From: Ophiobolus disseminans
Taxonomy: Eukaryota > Ascomycota > Dothideomycetes > Pleosporales > Phaeosphaeriaceae
Length of the DNA: 64,000 nt
NCBI GenBank assembly: GCA_010093685.1
Contig: MU006232.1
Coordinates: 225,017 to 289,016 of the forward strand
Direction of reading: 5' to 3'
Positions 9,381 through 20,234 of this stretch are shown here, one piece after another. Numbering within the stretch: the first letter of the stretch is position 1; every line of letters starts with the position of its first letter. The notes under the pieces are model-generated. The model saw only the letters and a program-made list of their open reading frames with translations, was not told where the DNA came from and made no database searches. Both the position numbers and the translations under genes were made by a program.

Positions 9381-10928
9381 TCACATAACACTACAGCCCC
9401 CCTAAAAATCGTTAGCTCCCCATCACACCCATCAAACCACTCAAACCAACTCACCCTCTCCATCCTCAACCTCGCATTCTCCTCCTGCACCATCTTCAAC
9501 CCGCGCTCCAACTCCTCCTGCTTAGCCTGAATCTGTCGGTCCTTAGCTTCTTGCCGCGCCAGCACGTCCCGTTGCTTGAGCTCGCCCATGATGCGGGCTT
9601 CACGGGCTGACTCCCTTACCTCCTGCTCGCGCTGCAGGGCCTGCTGGTACACGCGCTCTTCCTCGCGCTCCTTGGCCTGCTCCGCTTTCCACTGTTGCCA
9701 TTGTTGGAGCAGGATCGGGGCGAAGGCTGCGGCACCGGCGGTGAGCTGCGGATAGAGGGTGTTAGTGTGGGGGTGAGGGAGGGGGTGGAGTGACGCACTT
9801 GTGCTATTGTAGGAGGAAGCGGGTGAGTGATTTTAGCAGGAAACTTACTCCTTTGATCATTACTGCGGTTGGAGATTCTCCTGTCTGCTCCGAGATGGTT
9901 CGGAGCCTCGTTTCGTATTCTGCCATTTGTTTTTCACGGCTATCTTCGAGCGTTTTTTTGTCTTGCTCTAGTTTCGCCTGAGCTGCTATCAGCTTCTGTT
10001 GCTCTTGCTGGAGCAGTACTCGAATAGTTTCGTTGTTCTCTTCTTGTATGAGCTTCTTCAGTTCCTCCTTTTCGGTCTCATGCTTGACACGCAGTTTCTC
10101 GATGTCTTCTCCAACTGCGGTGCCAGCTTCAGTTTCGCCCAGCTTTTTGTTCTCGTCGACAAGCTCGCTCTGCAGTTTCAGCGTACGGCCGGTGTTACCG
10201 AGCACTTTGCGCAACACTTCTTGTGCAGATATGAGCGTGTTGTCGTGTCGGGCCTGCTGCGCTCCCATTGTCAGCATTGGCTGTAGGAACTTGCTCATCA
10301 GCTCTTTTTCACGCATTTCACCTGTCTCGTTCGAGACAGCGTCCCATTTCGTAGTGACTATCACTACGTTTTTCAGAGACTCGCTGCCGCATAGCTTCCT
10401 GAACATGGAGAGGTTCTTCAAGGCTGTCCCGCTCATTCTGGCTTGGGTGATATCGCGAAGGTACAGGATGCCTGTAATCTTGATTCCGACTCGATAGCTT
10501 TGATAACGTAAACATGACTACGCGGAACTTGTGTGTTCAGTAACTTACGTTGCTTCCATCCAGTTTGCGATCTTCTCTAAGATTTGTGTATCTGTGAGAT
10601 GCGTGTCATCGAAACCAGGAGTGTCGATAATGCTTCCTTTGAAGTCGTCTAATTGAAAAGGCATCGGCAACACGTCTGCGGTACATGATTCCTGACCGTG
10701 GCCAACTTCTGCTTCCTGGATACCTTTCAGGAGGACATGATTGATAAACTTCTCACTGGTCAGTTCCTCTTGTGAAACATAACCGGTCGTCTCACGCTGC
10801 TTTTCCCCGCTCCTGTTGCTCCCATAATACTGTGATCTGTTAGCGATATCTCTGAGCCTACGCCACACCTCTTTTGCTGGATATACCTACGCGATAAGCT
10901 CAATTCTCTCTTCTACTTTGTTCTCCAT
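9381..10928 (-). CDS. AIG1-like G-domain protein with coiled coils and C-terminal CaaX box
   Basis: Six exons on the minus strand: 10928-10891, 10829-10796, 10751-10549, 10497-9849, 9745-9455 and 9401-9381, giving 411 residues. Each junction keeps frame and restores a motif. G1 is GATGAGKSS (16-24), formed across a 61-nt intron and followed by a 44-nt intron with an AACTGAC branch site. VGHGQESCT is the family's switch I region, DTPGFDD (67-73) is G3, and VTTKWD (139-144) stands for G4. Residues about 195-300 are heptad-rich coiled coil, then LTAGAAAFAPILL is a short apolar stretch, then a second Glu/Arg-rich coiled coil. The last intron (53 nt, GTGAGT donor, GAGCTAAC branch) leads to a tiny exon ending GGCSVM, a farnesylation-type CaaX box. 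Inference: a membrane-anchored GTP-binding switch. Function in fungi is not established. Confidence 0.85.
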
Positions 10929-11327
10929 CTTGACTGCAAACTATGAGCTGACTGTCCTCGACAGTCGTCACAATCGTGCTTGCCTCAGACGATGGACGTG
11001 GACGTGTTATGATGGTTCACCAGCACGTCGAAACAACAAACCTCAAGTACGCCAACGCTATGCTTAACGAGTCAAGTAGTAGCCGGCGACACGTACAGGA
11101 CAGCTTTTCATATGTACTCAGCCTTCATAAATTGCCATGCCACTAGCGCAGACGCAAACGTCCCGTTGCATGAGCCACCTGTGAGTCCTTCACAGCCCCA
11201 TGCAAGTGTGCAGCCGTGCACACTAGACGATGTCCTCTACTCCGCACCAAGAAAAAGAGGCGCATGCAGCCACTGTCGCTCACGCATTTAATGACTATCT
11301 AATCAGGTCGCAGACCAGTGCTTCCAA
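10929..11327. other. GTPase promoter, no gene seen
   Basis: A 399-bp gap between two minus-strand genes. It holds the upstream region of the GTPase gene and the 3' flank of the membrane-protein gene. I see no open frame or RNA gene that I can support. Confidence 0.4.
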
Positions 11328-12125
11328 TCAAATTAAAGACGTAAACTGCAAGATCAACCAGCTCCAGCCATCTAACGCTCCCCGGTCGCTTTCTCTGACC
11401 TGATCTTCCTCAATCAGATTCTGTAGCGCTTTGACCACGAGTTTTTTCGACACTAAAAGCCCAATCCCGACGCCATAGTATACTGACATTGCTCCACAGA
11501 TGCCTAGTGCGCTCCCAAATATGGCGTTTATAATGTGATCATGATCTCCAAACCAATAATCTTCGCTGGCAGCAACAACAAGGGCCCTATAGAAAACAAT
11601 AAGCAATGGGGTGTCATTATAGTTTCGGAGTAGGTAGACAAACATAACAAAAGATCCGACTGTCGTCCAGGCTAGCTTCTCCTTGCCTTTGCGCAGAGCT
11701 TTTCGAATCATCTCAAGCAATATTGTCAAGTCTGACTGTAGCTGATCGCGATTGGCGATGTACTGCCAAACACTGCTCGTCAATGGTTCTAGATTTCTGG
11801 CTGCTGTACATTAACACCTTTCTTGAGCAACCGGATCTCTTCTCACCTATGGCATCTTCGTCTGAGTCTGCAACTTCTTTCAAGATGCTGATTGTTTATC
11901 AGGTTAGTTCTTTTCGTTGCGCAGCGATCGAGCAACTTACTCGGACCATATTCCTCGGCGCAGGCTGAGGTATGTGCCTAGGTGATATGCAGCTGACTTG
12001 CGTTGCACCTCGAAAAAGAGCCTGCCATGAGACTGAGCGTCTGGTGGTGGTGGCTCATTGTTGCTTAATGGGAAAAGCGCAGTCTGCTCGATAGGAGCAC
12101 TCCTTGCTCCAACCTGATTGCTCAT
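11328..12125 (-). CDS. small membrane protein of unknown function
   Basis: Three exons, 12125-11941, 11887-11847 and 11803-11328, give 233 residues. Introns are 53 nt (branch GAACTAAC) and 43 nt. The N-terminal 60 residues are Pro/Ser-rich and likely cytosolic. Two apolar segments stand out in the C-terminal half: TTVGSFVMFVYLL, and a longer one running through AIFGSALGICGAMSVYYGVGIGLLVS. Between them is an acidic, aromatic loop. I do not recognise the family. It lies between a prenylated G-domain gene and a gene for a protein with a hydrophobic hairpin; all three have dense short introns and no housekeeping homologue that I recognise, so they may belong to one lineage-specific locus. Exon 1 could start further upstream. 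Confidence 0.6.
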
Positions 12126-12771
12126 CTCAGGACAGGAGGTGGAATGAACGCTGCAGCAAAGTAAGGCGGTGCTTTCGTGATCATCGTGCTATCTTTCCGG
12201 GCTGCATTGAAGCACAGCCGCTCAAAGAAACCAAAAGGCTGGTCAAGGCTTGGAGTGTTCGCTTAATCGAACCACACCCGGATTGCTGCTGAAGTCCTCC
12301 AACGTTCCAAACCCTGGCTTAGCGTCATGACGCGTGTCCTAATTGGTGAATGCCACGTTCAGCCGAACGCCAGCAAGTCCATCCCCTCACCGGATACCGC
12401 GTCCTCGATATGACAAAACAAATCTGCGTGTCAAACCCCAGACTTGTAATCCTCTCACTGGTCAATTGCCGGTGTGGAGTGAAGCGGCGATAAGCCTTCG
12501 GCCTTCGTCCGCTGTGTTATTCCGCGTGGCTGCGCCGACCAGAACCTTCAGCACCAGCTGCACTTCGCCCGAAGCATGCCGCGTCTGGAGTCCAGACGCA
12601 TCAGGCTGAGCCCTATGTGCCGCCCCTCTTCGTCGAGAGCGTCTTGCTGGCAAAAGGGATTGTTCTGACATCCATAACCTCGAAAACACCCGTGGACAAG
12701 CACCCGACGACTACCTATTGAGTAGAGGTAGTCGCCAAGCTTGAGCATTCGCTTCAGCTTTGCATCTCAAA
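12126..12771. promoter_or_regulatory. divergent promoter of the membrane-protein and hairpin-protein genes
   Basis: A 646-bp shared upstream region. Open frames on both strands are short and mutually overlapping, with no domain, so none is called. Confidence 0.4.
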
Positions 12772-14507
12772 ATGGCAAGAGGCGACTTGATTGTTGCACG
12801 CCTCATTGTATGGGAAGGCGCTGTTCCAGCCGACAAGTTCCGCAGTCAGATCCAAGCTCTCACCAAGGCTTTGAAAGAGTCAATCGATTATACACTTCGC
12901 AATACACCATGGCGATACCAGATTTGGAAAACGAGACCCAGTGCAGATGAGGGTAAGCACAGGCTCGAAGTATGTTCTGTTCCTATTGCGAAAAGTCAAA
13001 GAACTCACGTTTGTCGAAATAGATCCATATCAAGCATCCCATGGTAGCGGACAAGGAAAAATATGCAGCAATAGATACTCTCTGCCAGATGCTTCTGATC
13101 TCCGATCTGCCTAGCAATCTTCGCGGTCTCCATCCCGGCATGTCGTTTGCGTTCTGCCCTTCAACAGAGGGGATAGTTGATAGCAACGACGAAGTCTTTG
13201 CGCAGTACTTCTGCAAAACGATTGTCGAGTATCTATGCATTGGAGACGGCAAACTCTCGAAGAAGATGGAAGCGATGCGAGATAGTTTCATGGATCGAAA
13301 TTCGACAAAGTTCTTTCACCAACCGTAAGTGAAGTTATCCGTGGCAGAAAAGAGACATTGGCTGATCTCCTACATTTCAGGATGGTTGGCATGTACAATC
13401 TCGCGACCCAATCCGAGCGATACGCAAATCAAATTCAAGACCTTCTGTTGGGCATAGATACCTTCAATAACGGAACCAAGCTCAGGGGCGATATGCAGAA
13501 AGCTGTTGTGGCTGTAGTTGTTGCGGGTAATAAAGGACTCAAGACTCAGCAAGAGAAAGCTTCAGCAATGGCTCAAGGAATAGCTGTTGCCTGTGAGCTG
13601 ATTCGAGGTTTCGTTGCCGTGGCGCCGGAACTCAAAGATGCGGTACGAAGTTACATGCTCATAAGAATGAGGTGTAGACTAATCTCAAACAATAGCTCCG
13701 GCCCCAGATCCAGAGGCTCAACGAGGTAGTAATAGCGGCTCGGCTAGTCCTCGCGAAGAATGCGTATATTGCGAACTCGAACAAACCAATCGAGGCCCTG
13801 GAAAAGCTGCGCAGTATGTAACCACTCAAATCTTCGATATACGGCACTAACGTTCAGGCCAAAGGGATGGATAATCCTACAAACGAAGACCTCGCGACGA
13901 CTGTCAACGCTTTCGGCATTCTCATGCAATCCACTCTCCCCCTCTTCGACCAACTATACACTATATCAGACGCCGAGTTCTCCACAGTCGCATCGCTATC
14001 GCTCGCCGCCGGAGGAGGAGTCCTTGCATCCGCAGGCGGCGTATGGTGGGCAATGGCTGCAAGTAGCGTCGGCGGCCCCGTCGCCATGATAGCCGCCGGC
14101 GCCGCCGTCGCAGTGGGCTGCGGCGTGGGCGCGATAGTCAAAGGCATCGAATGGGGCAACAAGCAAAAACTGAACCGTAAGGCCCCTCCCTCCACACTAC
14201 TCATACTCCTCCCAGCATTCAAACTCACCCCCATGCAGCATCCATCGTCCTCCTAGAGATCCAAAAGAGCCTACAAGAGTGCTCACTCTTCATCCTCGGC
14301 CTCATCTACATGGCCGCGCAACGCGACAAAAACCCCGTATACCAAGCGATGCTGCAGCACCTCGAGGAGCAACTCAAGAATGCGAATTACGCGAAGAAAG
14401 GATACCAGAAGGGGTATTACAAGAACGTGAGCGAGAAACTGGCAAACGATATGAAGGATTTGAAAAAAGGACTCGCAAAATATAACGTCACTGCATCGAC
14501 AATATAA
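12772..14507 (+). CDS. helical protein with central hydrophobic hairpin, unknown function
   Basis: Six exons (12772-12952, 13048-13324, 13381-13642, 13696-13813, 13865-14176, 14257-14507) give 466 residues. All phases agree, but the first acceptor is unusual: the nearer AG at 13022 leads to an early stop, while the AG at 13047 restores the frame. Residues 155-280 are predicted long amphipathic helices (IQDLLLGIDTFNN, AMAQGIAVACELIRGF). Residues about 321-371 are almost wholly Ala/Gly/Val, split by a Pro-Val turn (SSVGGPVAMIAAG), i.e. a hairpin of two membrane-length segments. A lysine-rich helical tail follows (YAKKGYQKGYYKNVSEKL). This order (helix bundle, apolar hairpin, helix bundle) recalls alpha-helical pore-forming proteins, but I see no family signature, and a fungal membrane-remodelling or structural protein is equally possible. 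Confidence 0.65.
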
Positions 14508-14561
14508 TCCCAACATCCCATCATACCCAAACTCAGAGCACTTATTCAATCACACATAAAT

Positions 14562-15487
14562 TTACCAAGCACTATGCCCCCCATCCATCTTCAAATCCGC
14601 CCCCGTCATAAAGCTGCTCGCATCACTGATCAAAAACACCGCCGCGCCCCTGTACTCGGCGGGCTTACTCAAGCGGCCCAGCATATTCTGCGTCGGCCAG
14701 TCTGCCTTGCGGTCCGGGTACTTTACAAACAGGTCCTCGACCATGGCGGTCACGATGTAGCCCGGGGAAATAGTGTTGACGCGGATGTTGTGCGGGCCCC
14801 ATTCGGCGGCGAGGTTGCGGCCGAGCTGGATGACGCCTGCTTTGGAGGCGTTGTAGGCGGCGCAGATGAGGCCCTGTAGGGAGGTTAGGTGGGTGTGCTG
14901 GAAAGGATGGGAAGGGTGGGGAGGGACGGTAGTTGGAAGACATACGCGATTCGCGATACTGCCGCTCATGCTAGCGATCATAACGATGCTGCCTCCGTTG
15001 CCGAAACGTATCATTTGCTTCGCGCATGCTTGGCTCGTCATGAATACACCTGTCATATTGACTTCGAACATGCGGTTCGCGTCTTCGGCTGTGTATTCTA
15101 GCGCTGGTGTTTCTTGCTGTATGCCAGCAGCGGCAATCAAGCCATCGAGCCGGCCTTCTACGTCACCAATCTCCTCGACGATCTTGTTCAGAGCAGCGAC
15201 GTCGCGGACGTCGATTTGGCGGTAGTGCAGCGAGGTGTTGAGTTGGGATTTTGCGCGCTCGGCGATGGTGTGGAAATCTGGTGAGGGTTCGGGGAGGCGG
15301 TCGAGGGCGTAGACTGAGTGGTGTCAGTACGACTAGGTTGCTTAGTGGAGAAACGTGTCTGAGTACCCTTTGCGCCGGCCTCTAGTAATGCTTCAGCTTG
15401 TGTGAGACCGAGACCGCGAGCTGCGCCAGAGACTAAGACGACTTTGTTGGCGAGGCTGAACTCGGGAAGCCCTGTGGTGGTTGACAT
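14562..15487 (-). CDS. classical short-chain dehydrogenase/reductase (polyol or sugar-alcohol type)
   Basis: Three exons, 15487-15367, 15313-14946 and 14873-14562, give 266 residues. Introns of 53 and 72 nt have clean GT-AG ends. The protein is a textbook classical SDR: GAARGLG cofactor loop, DVRD after beta-3, AAAGIQ in place of NNAG, IASMSG supplying the catalytic Ser, YNASKAG supplying Tyr and Lys, SPGYIVTAM, and the C-terminal LISDASSFMTGADLKMDGG. This branch includes fungal D-arabinitol and sorbitol-type dehydrogenases, usually cytosolic; substrate cannot be assigned. I start at MSTTTGLPEF; the frame is open for 32 more codons upstream, but they do not resemble the family. It is convergent with the preceding plus-strand gene, 54 bases apart. 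Confidence 0.88.
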
Positions 15488-16087
15488 CTCGAATATTGTA
15501 TGTGACGAGATATAAGCTATAAAGCTGGCTGTAGTAGAATATAACAAATGTAAAGGGAGACCAGGACACCTCGCTGGAAACAAGTAGTAGAACAGAAAGT
15601 GAAAAGTGGGGATATGGGCTCTGAATTTCGATGCCAGAGTCGGGCGACAAAGCTATTTAAACCACCATCGACCGATTGACGCGTCTTCGGGTCATCTGGT
15701 CCCAAGAACCAAGATTCTAGCCCTCTAACCATAGCTCTTCCTACTCCGTCGCCGCATATGGCACGCTCGTTACGGGCTCGCGTTGTTTGCGGGGAAGCAC
15801 CCGGAGATCTGCCCGATTAGGCATCCCGAGCGATGCCGCGGGAAGCTGTCAAGTGCGGAATGCTAACGTCACACGTCGCTTGTGTGCTGCAGCTGCAGTA
15901 GGCACGATAGGAGGATTTGGTGTTACAAATAATGTGGCGTTGCGGTTTTCCTGAAACGTTGATTCGGATATTGTTTGAGGCCCTCGAGTCATGCATGGTG
16001 GATTGAGCAAAGGTAGCGACAGCATACTTCTTTACATTCCCACACTGCGAGTCAATGGACGTGAGAAGCGCCACTAGTCTAGGCAGC
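15488..16087. other. SDR promoter and 3' flank of coiled-coil gene
   Basis: About 600 bp with only short overlapping frames. It should contain the SDR promoter, which drives leftward, and the terminator of the next minus-strand gene. Nothing else is supported. Confidence 0.4.
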
Positions 16088-17545
16088 TCAATCGGTATCG
16101 GTGTCCTGGTGTGAGATCATGAGTTCGGGATCTGGATCTTCGTCGTCGGTGTCGAAGAGCTTCGGCTGTGACGAAGCAGCCTTCGGCGGCGACCGTACAA
16201 TTCTGATGGCAGAACCAGTCATCTCTTCTTTGCGCTCCATAGCTGAATCTTCAAAGTCTACGAGCATGTTCGTGGCCTTTTCTTTCCCCTTCCGCTTCAC
16301 GCCAAGCGCTTCTTCCAATACACCCTTCGCTTGTACAAAGGCCTCCAGCTCTGCTCCAACGGCGCAAACCAGCAAGTTCCAAGCTCTCGAGGTCGCGAAC
16401 TCGAGCTTGTCTTCGAGATAAGATATTGTTGTGTCCATCTGGTCTAACAGTCTTGAGGGACCCGGCGCGTTGCTTCGGCCAGCTTGCTGCATGAAGCTCT
16501 GGAGGTTCTCCTCGTACTCGGCCACCTTCTTGATCACATCGTTCCACAGCACTGCGCCTTCGTCTAGAGCGCTGCGATCCGTGTCGAGCTCTTCGCACTT
16601 CTCTGCCAGTCTTGTGTATTCGTCTTGCCAGTATTCGCGCGCCATTTCGAGGGTGCGTCGCTTCACAGGGAGCGAGAGGAACGGGGTGGAGGACAATGGT
16701 ACGTGGTTCATGTTCGGGGGACGCGCGAGGAAGCTCGACACTTCTCTATCCAGCAGCGATAAGGAAGCCTTGTAGGACGATAGCCTTGCTTCAACAGAGT
16801 TCTCGCTATCTGCAAGTTCGTCCAGAACGCGTCGATGCCGCCGTTTAAGGGCCCATAGTTCCTCCTCTTTCTGTCTTATCTCCAGCTGTAGTTTGGAAGC
16901 TTCCGTCTGCAGCGTCTGTGTCTTTGCACCGGCATCTTCCTTCTCTATGTCGCTAATTTTTGTCTCTAACCGCGAGCGCTTCTGCGACCACGCATCAGTC
17001 TGCTGCACCGTGACTTGGAGCTCTCTCAAATCTTCATCCAAGAGGTCCAACTCCTCGGCTCTGACGCTAGCCAGCTGTCGAACACGTCTAGAAATGCCAA
17101 GTCTCGCAGCGTTGAGGCTGACTTTCTTTCTCCTGGGCTTATGCGTAGATGTCCCGTTTTCTGCGCTTCTATCGCTAGATCGCACGCTGCTGACCGTAGG
17201 TGTAGTGCTTCCGTTCGACACCAGATCATCTGGTGTGGCGTCTTGCCCAGACAGACCACTCATCAAGCCATCCGCCTGCGCATCAAGCAGCTCTTGAAGC
17301 TGCTGTTCAAGATGTCGCGCGCGTCGCTGCAACGCCAGCAGATTGTCAGGGACGCGAGGCGGTGGTGATAAGCTTGTCCTTGGTGCGCTCCATAGCACGG
17401 AAGAGGTTATGGGTGGAGGTATGCGCGGAGACGGTGGAGAGTTGTACAACGGAAGCTCATAGTCGCGTGCGTGTGGGTCTTCGAACGACCTTCGAAACCT
17501 TTGAGGCGGGGAGAGGGAGCCAAGTACCGAATTTAAAATAGACAT
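16088..17545 (-). CDS. coiled-coil protein, possible autophagy factor Atg28
   Basis: An intronless 485-residue frame. The first 100 residues are Pro/Ser-rich (SPPSPRIPPPITSS), then an early helix (LLALQRRARHLEQQLQELLDAQ), a Ser/Thr-rich linker, a basic KPRRKKVSLNAARLGISRRVRQL block, and coiled coil from about 150 to 410 broken near 285 by RPPNMNHVPLSSTPF. The stretch EYWQDEYTRLAEKCEELDTDRSALDEG resembles, from memory, the conserved part of filamentous-fungal Atg28, a selective-autophagy protein first described for peroxisome turnover in methylotrophic yeast. The C-terminal 40 residues are acidic. Coiled-coil similarity is a weak guide, so the name is tentative. It is divergent from the uS5 ribosomal gene. 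Confidence 0.7.
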   Translation of the reverse strand: MSILNSVLGSLSPPQRFRRSFEDPHARDYELPLYNSPPSPRIPPPITSSVLWSAPRTSLSPPPRVPDNLLALQRRARHLEQQLQELLDAQADGLMSGLSGQDATPDDLVSNGSTTPTVSSVRSSDRSAENGTSTHKPRRKKVSLNAARLGISRRVRQLASVRAEELDLLDEDLRELQVTVQQTDAWSQKRSRLETKISDIEKEDAGAKTQTLQTEASKLQLEIRQKEEELWALKRRHRRVLDELADSENSVEARLSSYKASLSLLDREVSSFLARPPNMNHVPLSSTPFLSLPVKRRTLEMAREYWQDEYTRLAEKCEELDTDRSALDEGAVLWNDVIKKVAEYEENLQSFMQQAGRSNAPGPSRLLDQMDTTISYLEDKLEFATSRAWNLLVCAVGAELEAFVQAKGVLEEALGVKRKGKEKATNMLVDFEDSAMERKEEMTGSAIRIVRSPPKAASSQPKLFDTDDEDPDPELMISHQDTDTD

Positions 17546-18414
17546 ATTTAAGGTCTATACAATATTGAAGAGGTGAAGAAAACAAGAAAGCCCAAAACGT
17601 TGGCGCGTTGTGGTAGTTGTTAAGGTGAGCTTTCCTGATCGTTGTCCTCAGGTAAACTTGGGCATGTGAACGAATCACCAGGCCAGGCGCGGCAGCGTTC
17701 CGCGAGCTGTCTGGCAACACCACTAGCGCAGCGATACGACAACGCACTCCGAATAGGTAGGTATCAAGGACTAGATACAAGAATTTGAACAGTAACAATA
17801 AAGGATGCTACTGTCTGCAGAACATTTTATTTGGTCTGTAAATTGAGTCAGTGAGATGATGCTTCGGAGGTTTGTTAGTCAGCTCTGACTACTTCGTACA
17901 TGCACCGCCACACCCGGCAGGAGGATAGCAGGTCTCCTCACTAGATTTCATTGGAAACGACAAGACAATAAGTCACTTATAGACACAGATTCCAATATGG
18001 TCATATCGCCATAGATCTTACAACGCTGGGCATCCATCCTTTCTCGCAGCGACCGAATCCCCTTGGAATAGTCCGTGCAACCTCGGAAGTGGAAATTGGG
18101 GTGACCTCGCAGATGTAGATTCTTTGGCACCCAAAGACAACGGAAGCGAAGTGATGATAGACTGCAAGATGGTGAGAATGGATGGTGTTGTAACAAGGGT
18201 GTGCTGCCCCGCCAAGCCTTGCCTCTTTCTGACTAGCCTTTCGAAAACTCGCTAAACACACCCGCAGCACACCAGGCCAACGAATTTACCTCGACGTCGC
18301 GACAACTAATCACTCTAGGAACACCACAACGTACGTTTAATCGCACCTGCAAATACCATAAACACCCTCCTAACAGCGCAACTACAGCAGCCTTCCTACC
18401 AATCCACACACAAC
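17546..18414. promoter_or_regulatory. divergent promoter of coiled-coil gene and uS5 gene
   Basis: An 869-bp region. The last 180 bp are pyrimidine/ACC-rich on the coding strand, as is common before fungal ribosomal-protein genes. Minus-strand frames at 17948-18270 are nested in three phases with no domain and are treated as chance. Confidence 0.4.
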
Positions 18415-19304
18415 ATGGCTGATGCAGGAGCACCTCGTGGCGGCGGCGGATTCGGATCCCGTGGTGATCGTGGAGGTGACCGTGGCCGGGGTCGCGGTCG
18501 TGGACGTGGTCGCCGCGGCGGCAAGAGCGAGGTACACACAGCTTGAAATTGAGCAGTTGGGGCAGCATTGACAATTGGCACAGGAGAAGGAGTGGCAGCC
18601 AGTCACCAAGCTCGGTCGTCTCGTAAAGGCCGGCAAGATCAAGAGCATGGAGGAGATGTACGTCAATCGAGAATACCACACACCACAGTGAAGGACTGAT
18701 AATTGGCAGCTACCTCCACTCTCTGCCCATCAAGGAGTACCAGATCGTCGACTTCTTCCTCCCCAAGCTCAAGGACGAGGTCATGAAGATCAAGCCCGTT
18801 CAGAAGCAGACCCGTGCCGGTCAGCGTACCCGCTTCAAGGCCATCGTCGTCATCGGTGACTCCGAGGGCCACGTCGGTCTCGGTATCAAGACCTCCAAGG
18901 AAGTCGCGACCGCCATCCGCGCCGCCATCATCATTGCCAAGCTCAGCGTCGTCCCCATCCGAAGAGGTTACTGGGGTACCAACCTCGGTGAGCCTCACTC
19001 TCTCCCCACCAAGGAGAGCGGCAAGTGCGGTTCCGTCACCGTCCGTCTCATCCCTGCTCCCCGTGGTACCGGCCTTGTCGCATCGCCCGCTGTCAAGCGT
19101 CTCTTGCAGTTGGCTGGTGTCGCCGACATCTACACTGCCTCGTCCGGATCGACCAAGACCCTCGAGAACACTCTGAAGGCTACCTTCGTCGCCGTCGCAA
19201 ACACCTACGGCTTCCTCACACCAAACTTATGGAAGGAGACCAAGCTGCAGAGGAGCCCTCTCGAGGAGTACAGCGATGTGCTACGCGAGGGCAAGAAGTA
19301 CTAG
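18415..19304 (+). CDS. RPS2: 40S ribosomal protein S2 (uS5)
   Basis: Three exons, 18415-18531, 18584-18657 and 18710-19304, encode 261 residues, the normal length. Both introns lie near the 5' end, typical of ribosomal-protein genes. The N-terminus is an RGG-type tail (GGGGFGSRGDRGGDRGRGRG), followed by EKEWQPVTKLGRLVKAGKI, the double-stranded-RNA-binding S5 domain with RFKAIVVIGDSEGHVGLG, and the C-terminal S5 domain with IPAPRGTGLVASPAVKRLLQLAG. uS5 sits at the mRNA entry channel of the small subunit and contributes to decoding fidelity. The Arg/Gly tail is a likely substrate of arginine methyltransferase, as in other eukaryotes. Confidence 0.97.
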
Positions 19305-20234
19305 ACGGTTTTCGGGCGATATGGGTCTTCTTTAGCATTCCAGGGTTACGGCGTGAGGTAATGCTTTCAGGGCCTCAGCTACGTATCTGACGATAGTGCT
19401 GGTAACCAGCATGAAAATGAACAACTTCATCACACTACCAGAAAACTGTTTGTCGTATGTGTTGAAGCCCCAGATGTGTGATCGATTCGCCGAAGCGAAG
19501 TACTCGAATACAGGAAGTGGCTGGCGACTTGTATGAGGGCACTAACAATACCAATTAGACGTGCGGCGCAATCGAGTCCTGAGTACATATAGTCAACCTC
19601 AGAAGCCCATACCCACTCTCCTACCACATCATATACTCTCTTGCGCCGAAAATTCCACCTGCACACATACATTGTGACAGCAACATGTTCATCTCCAACA
19701 GCACCAGACCATCCATAGCGACTAATACGTTATACAGCCAATCATTCAGAGCCCACCGTATTATTCAAGGAAGCGATTTTCACAACTGTAATTGTGCGTC
19801 TGGCTGTTGCGTAGATTTCCGGCGCGCTTGTTGCTCAAACTGTTGAACTCTTTCTTCGACCCTTGTCCTTCTTTTCTTTCTCTCTTCGCCTAACTCCTGA
19901 GTAATGTCACAGAGACTACGCGACTTCTCCACATGTGCTGTACTGCTAGTCTGAGGCAAAGGCATAACCAATCCAGTAAGATTGTGAGTGCTCCATTCTA
20001 CTCCACAGGATATCGGGTTTAAAGGGATAATTGATGGTTCGGAAACATCAGCGCATGGCGATATTTACGTAGCTAGAAATGAAACTGGTGTTGAGTTTGC
20101 CGAGGGTGTTGAGTGTTTGAACTATTTGTGGATGGCTATTGCTAACACGTGGTAAATGCCACTGTACTAGACACTTCAAGGAAGGAGGAATCACTGTTTT
20201 AAACATTAAATTTGCTGTGCGTACTTTCCGCATA
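19305..20234. other. no supported gene
   Basis: About 930 bp downstream of the uS5 gene. A 63-codon minus frame at 19780-19971 has a Glu/Arg/Gln-rich helical tail (EERKKRRTRVEERVQQFEQQ) and could be an exon of something, but I cannot link it to a start or to flanking exons. Confidence 0.35.

Noticed and set aside
12772..14507. Naming the hairpin protein a toxin
   Set aside because: Only the general layout is suggestive; no secretion signal or family signature is visible.
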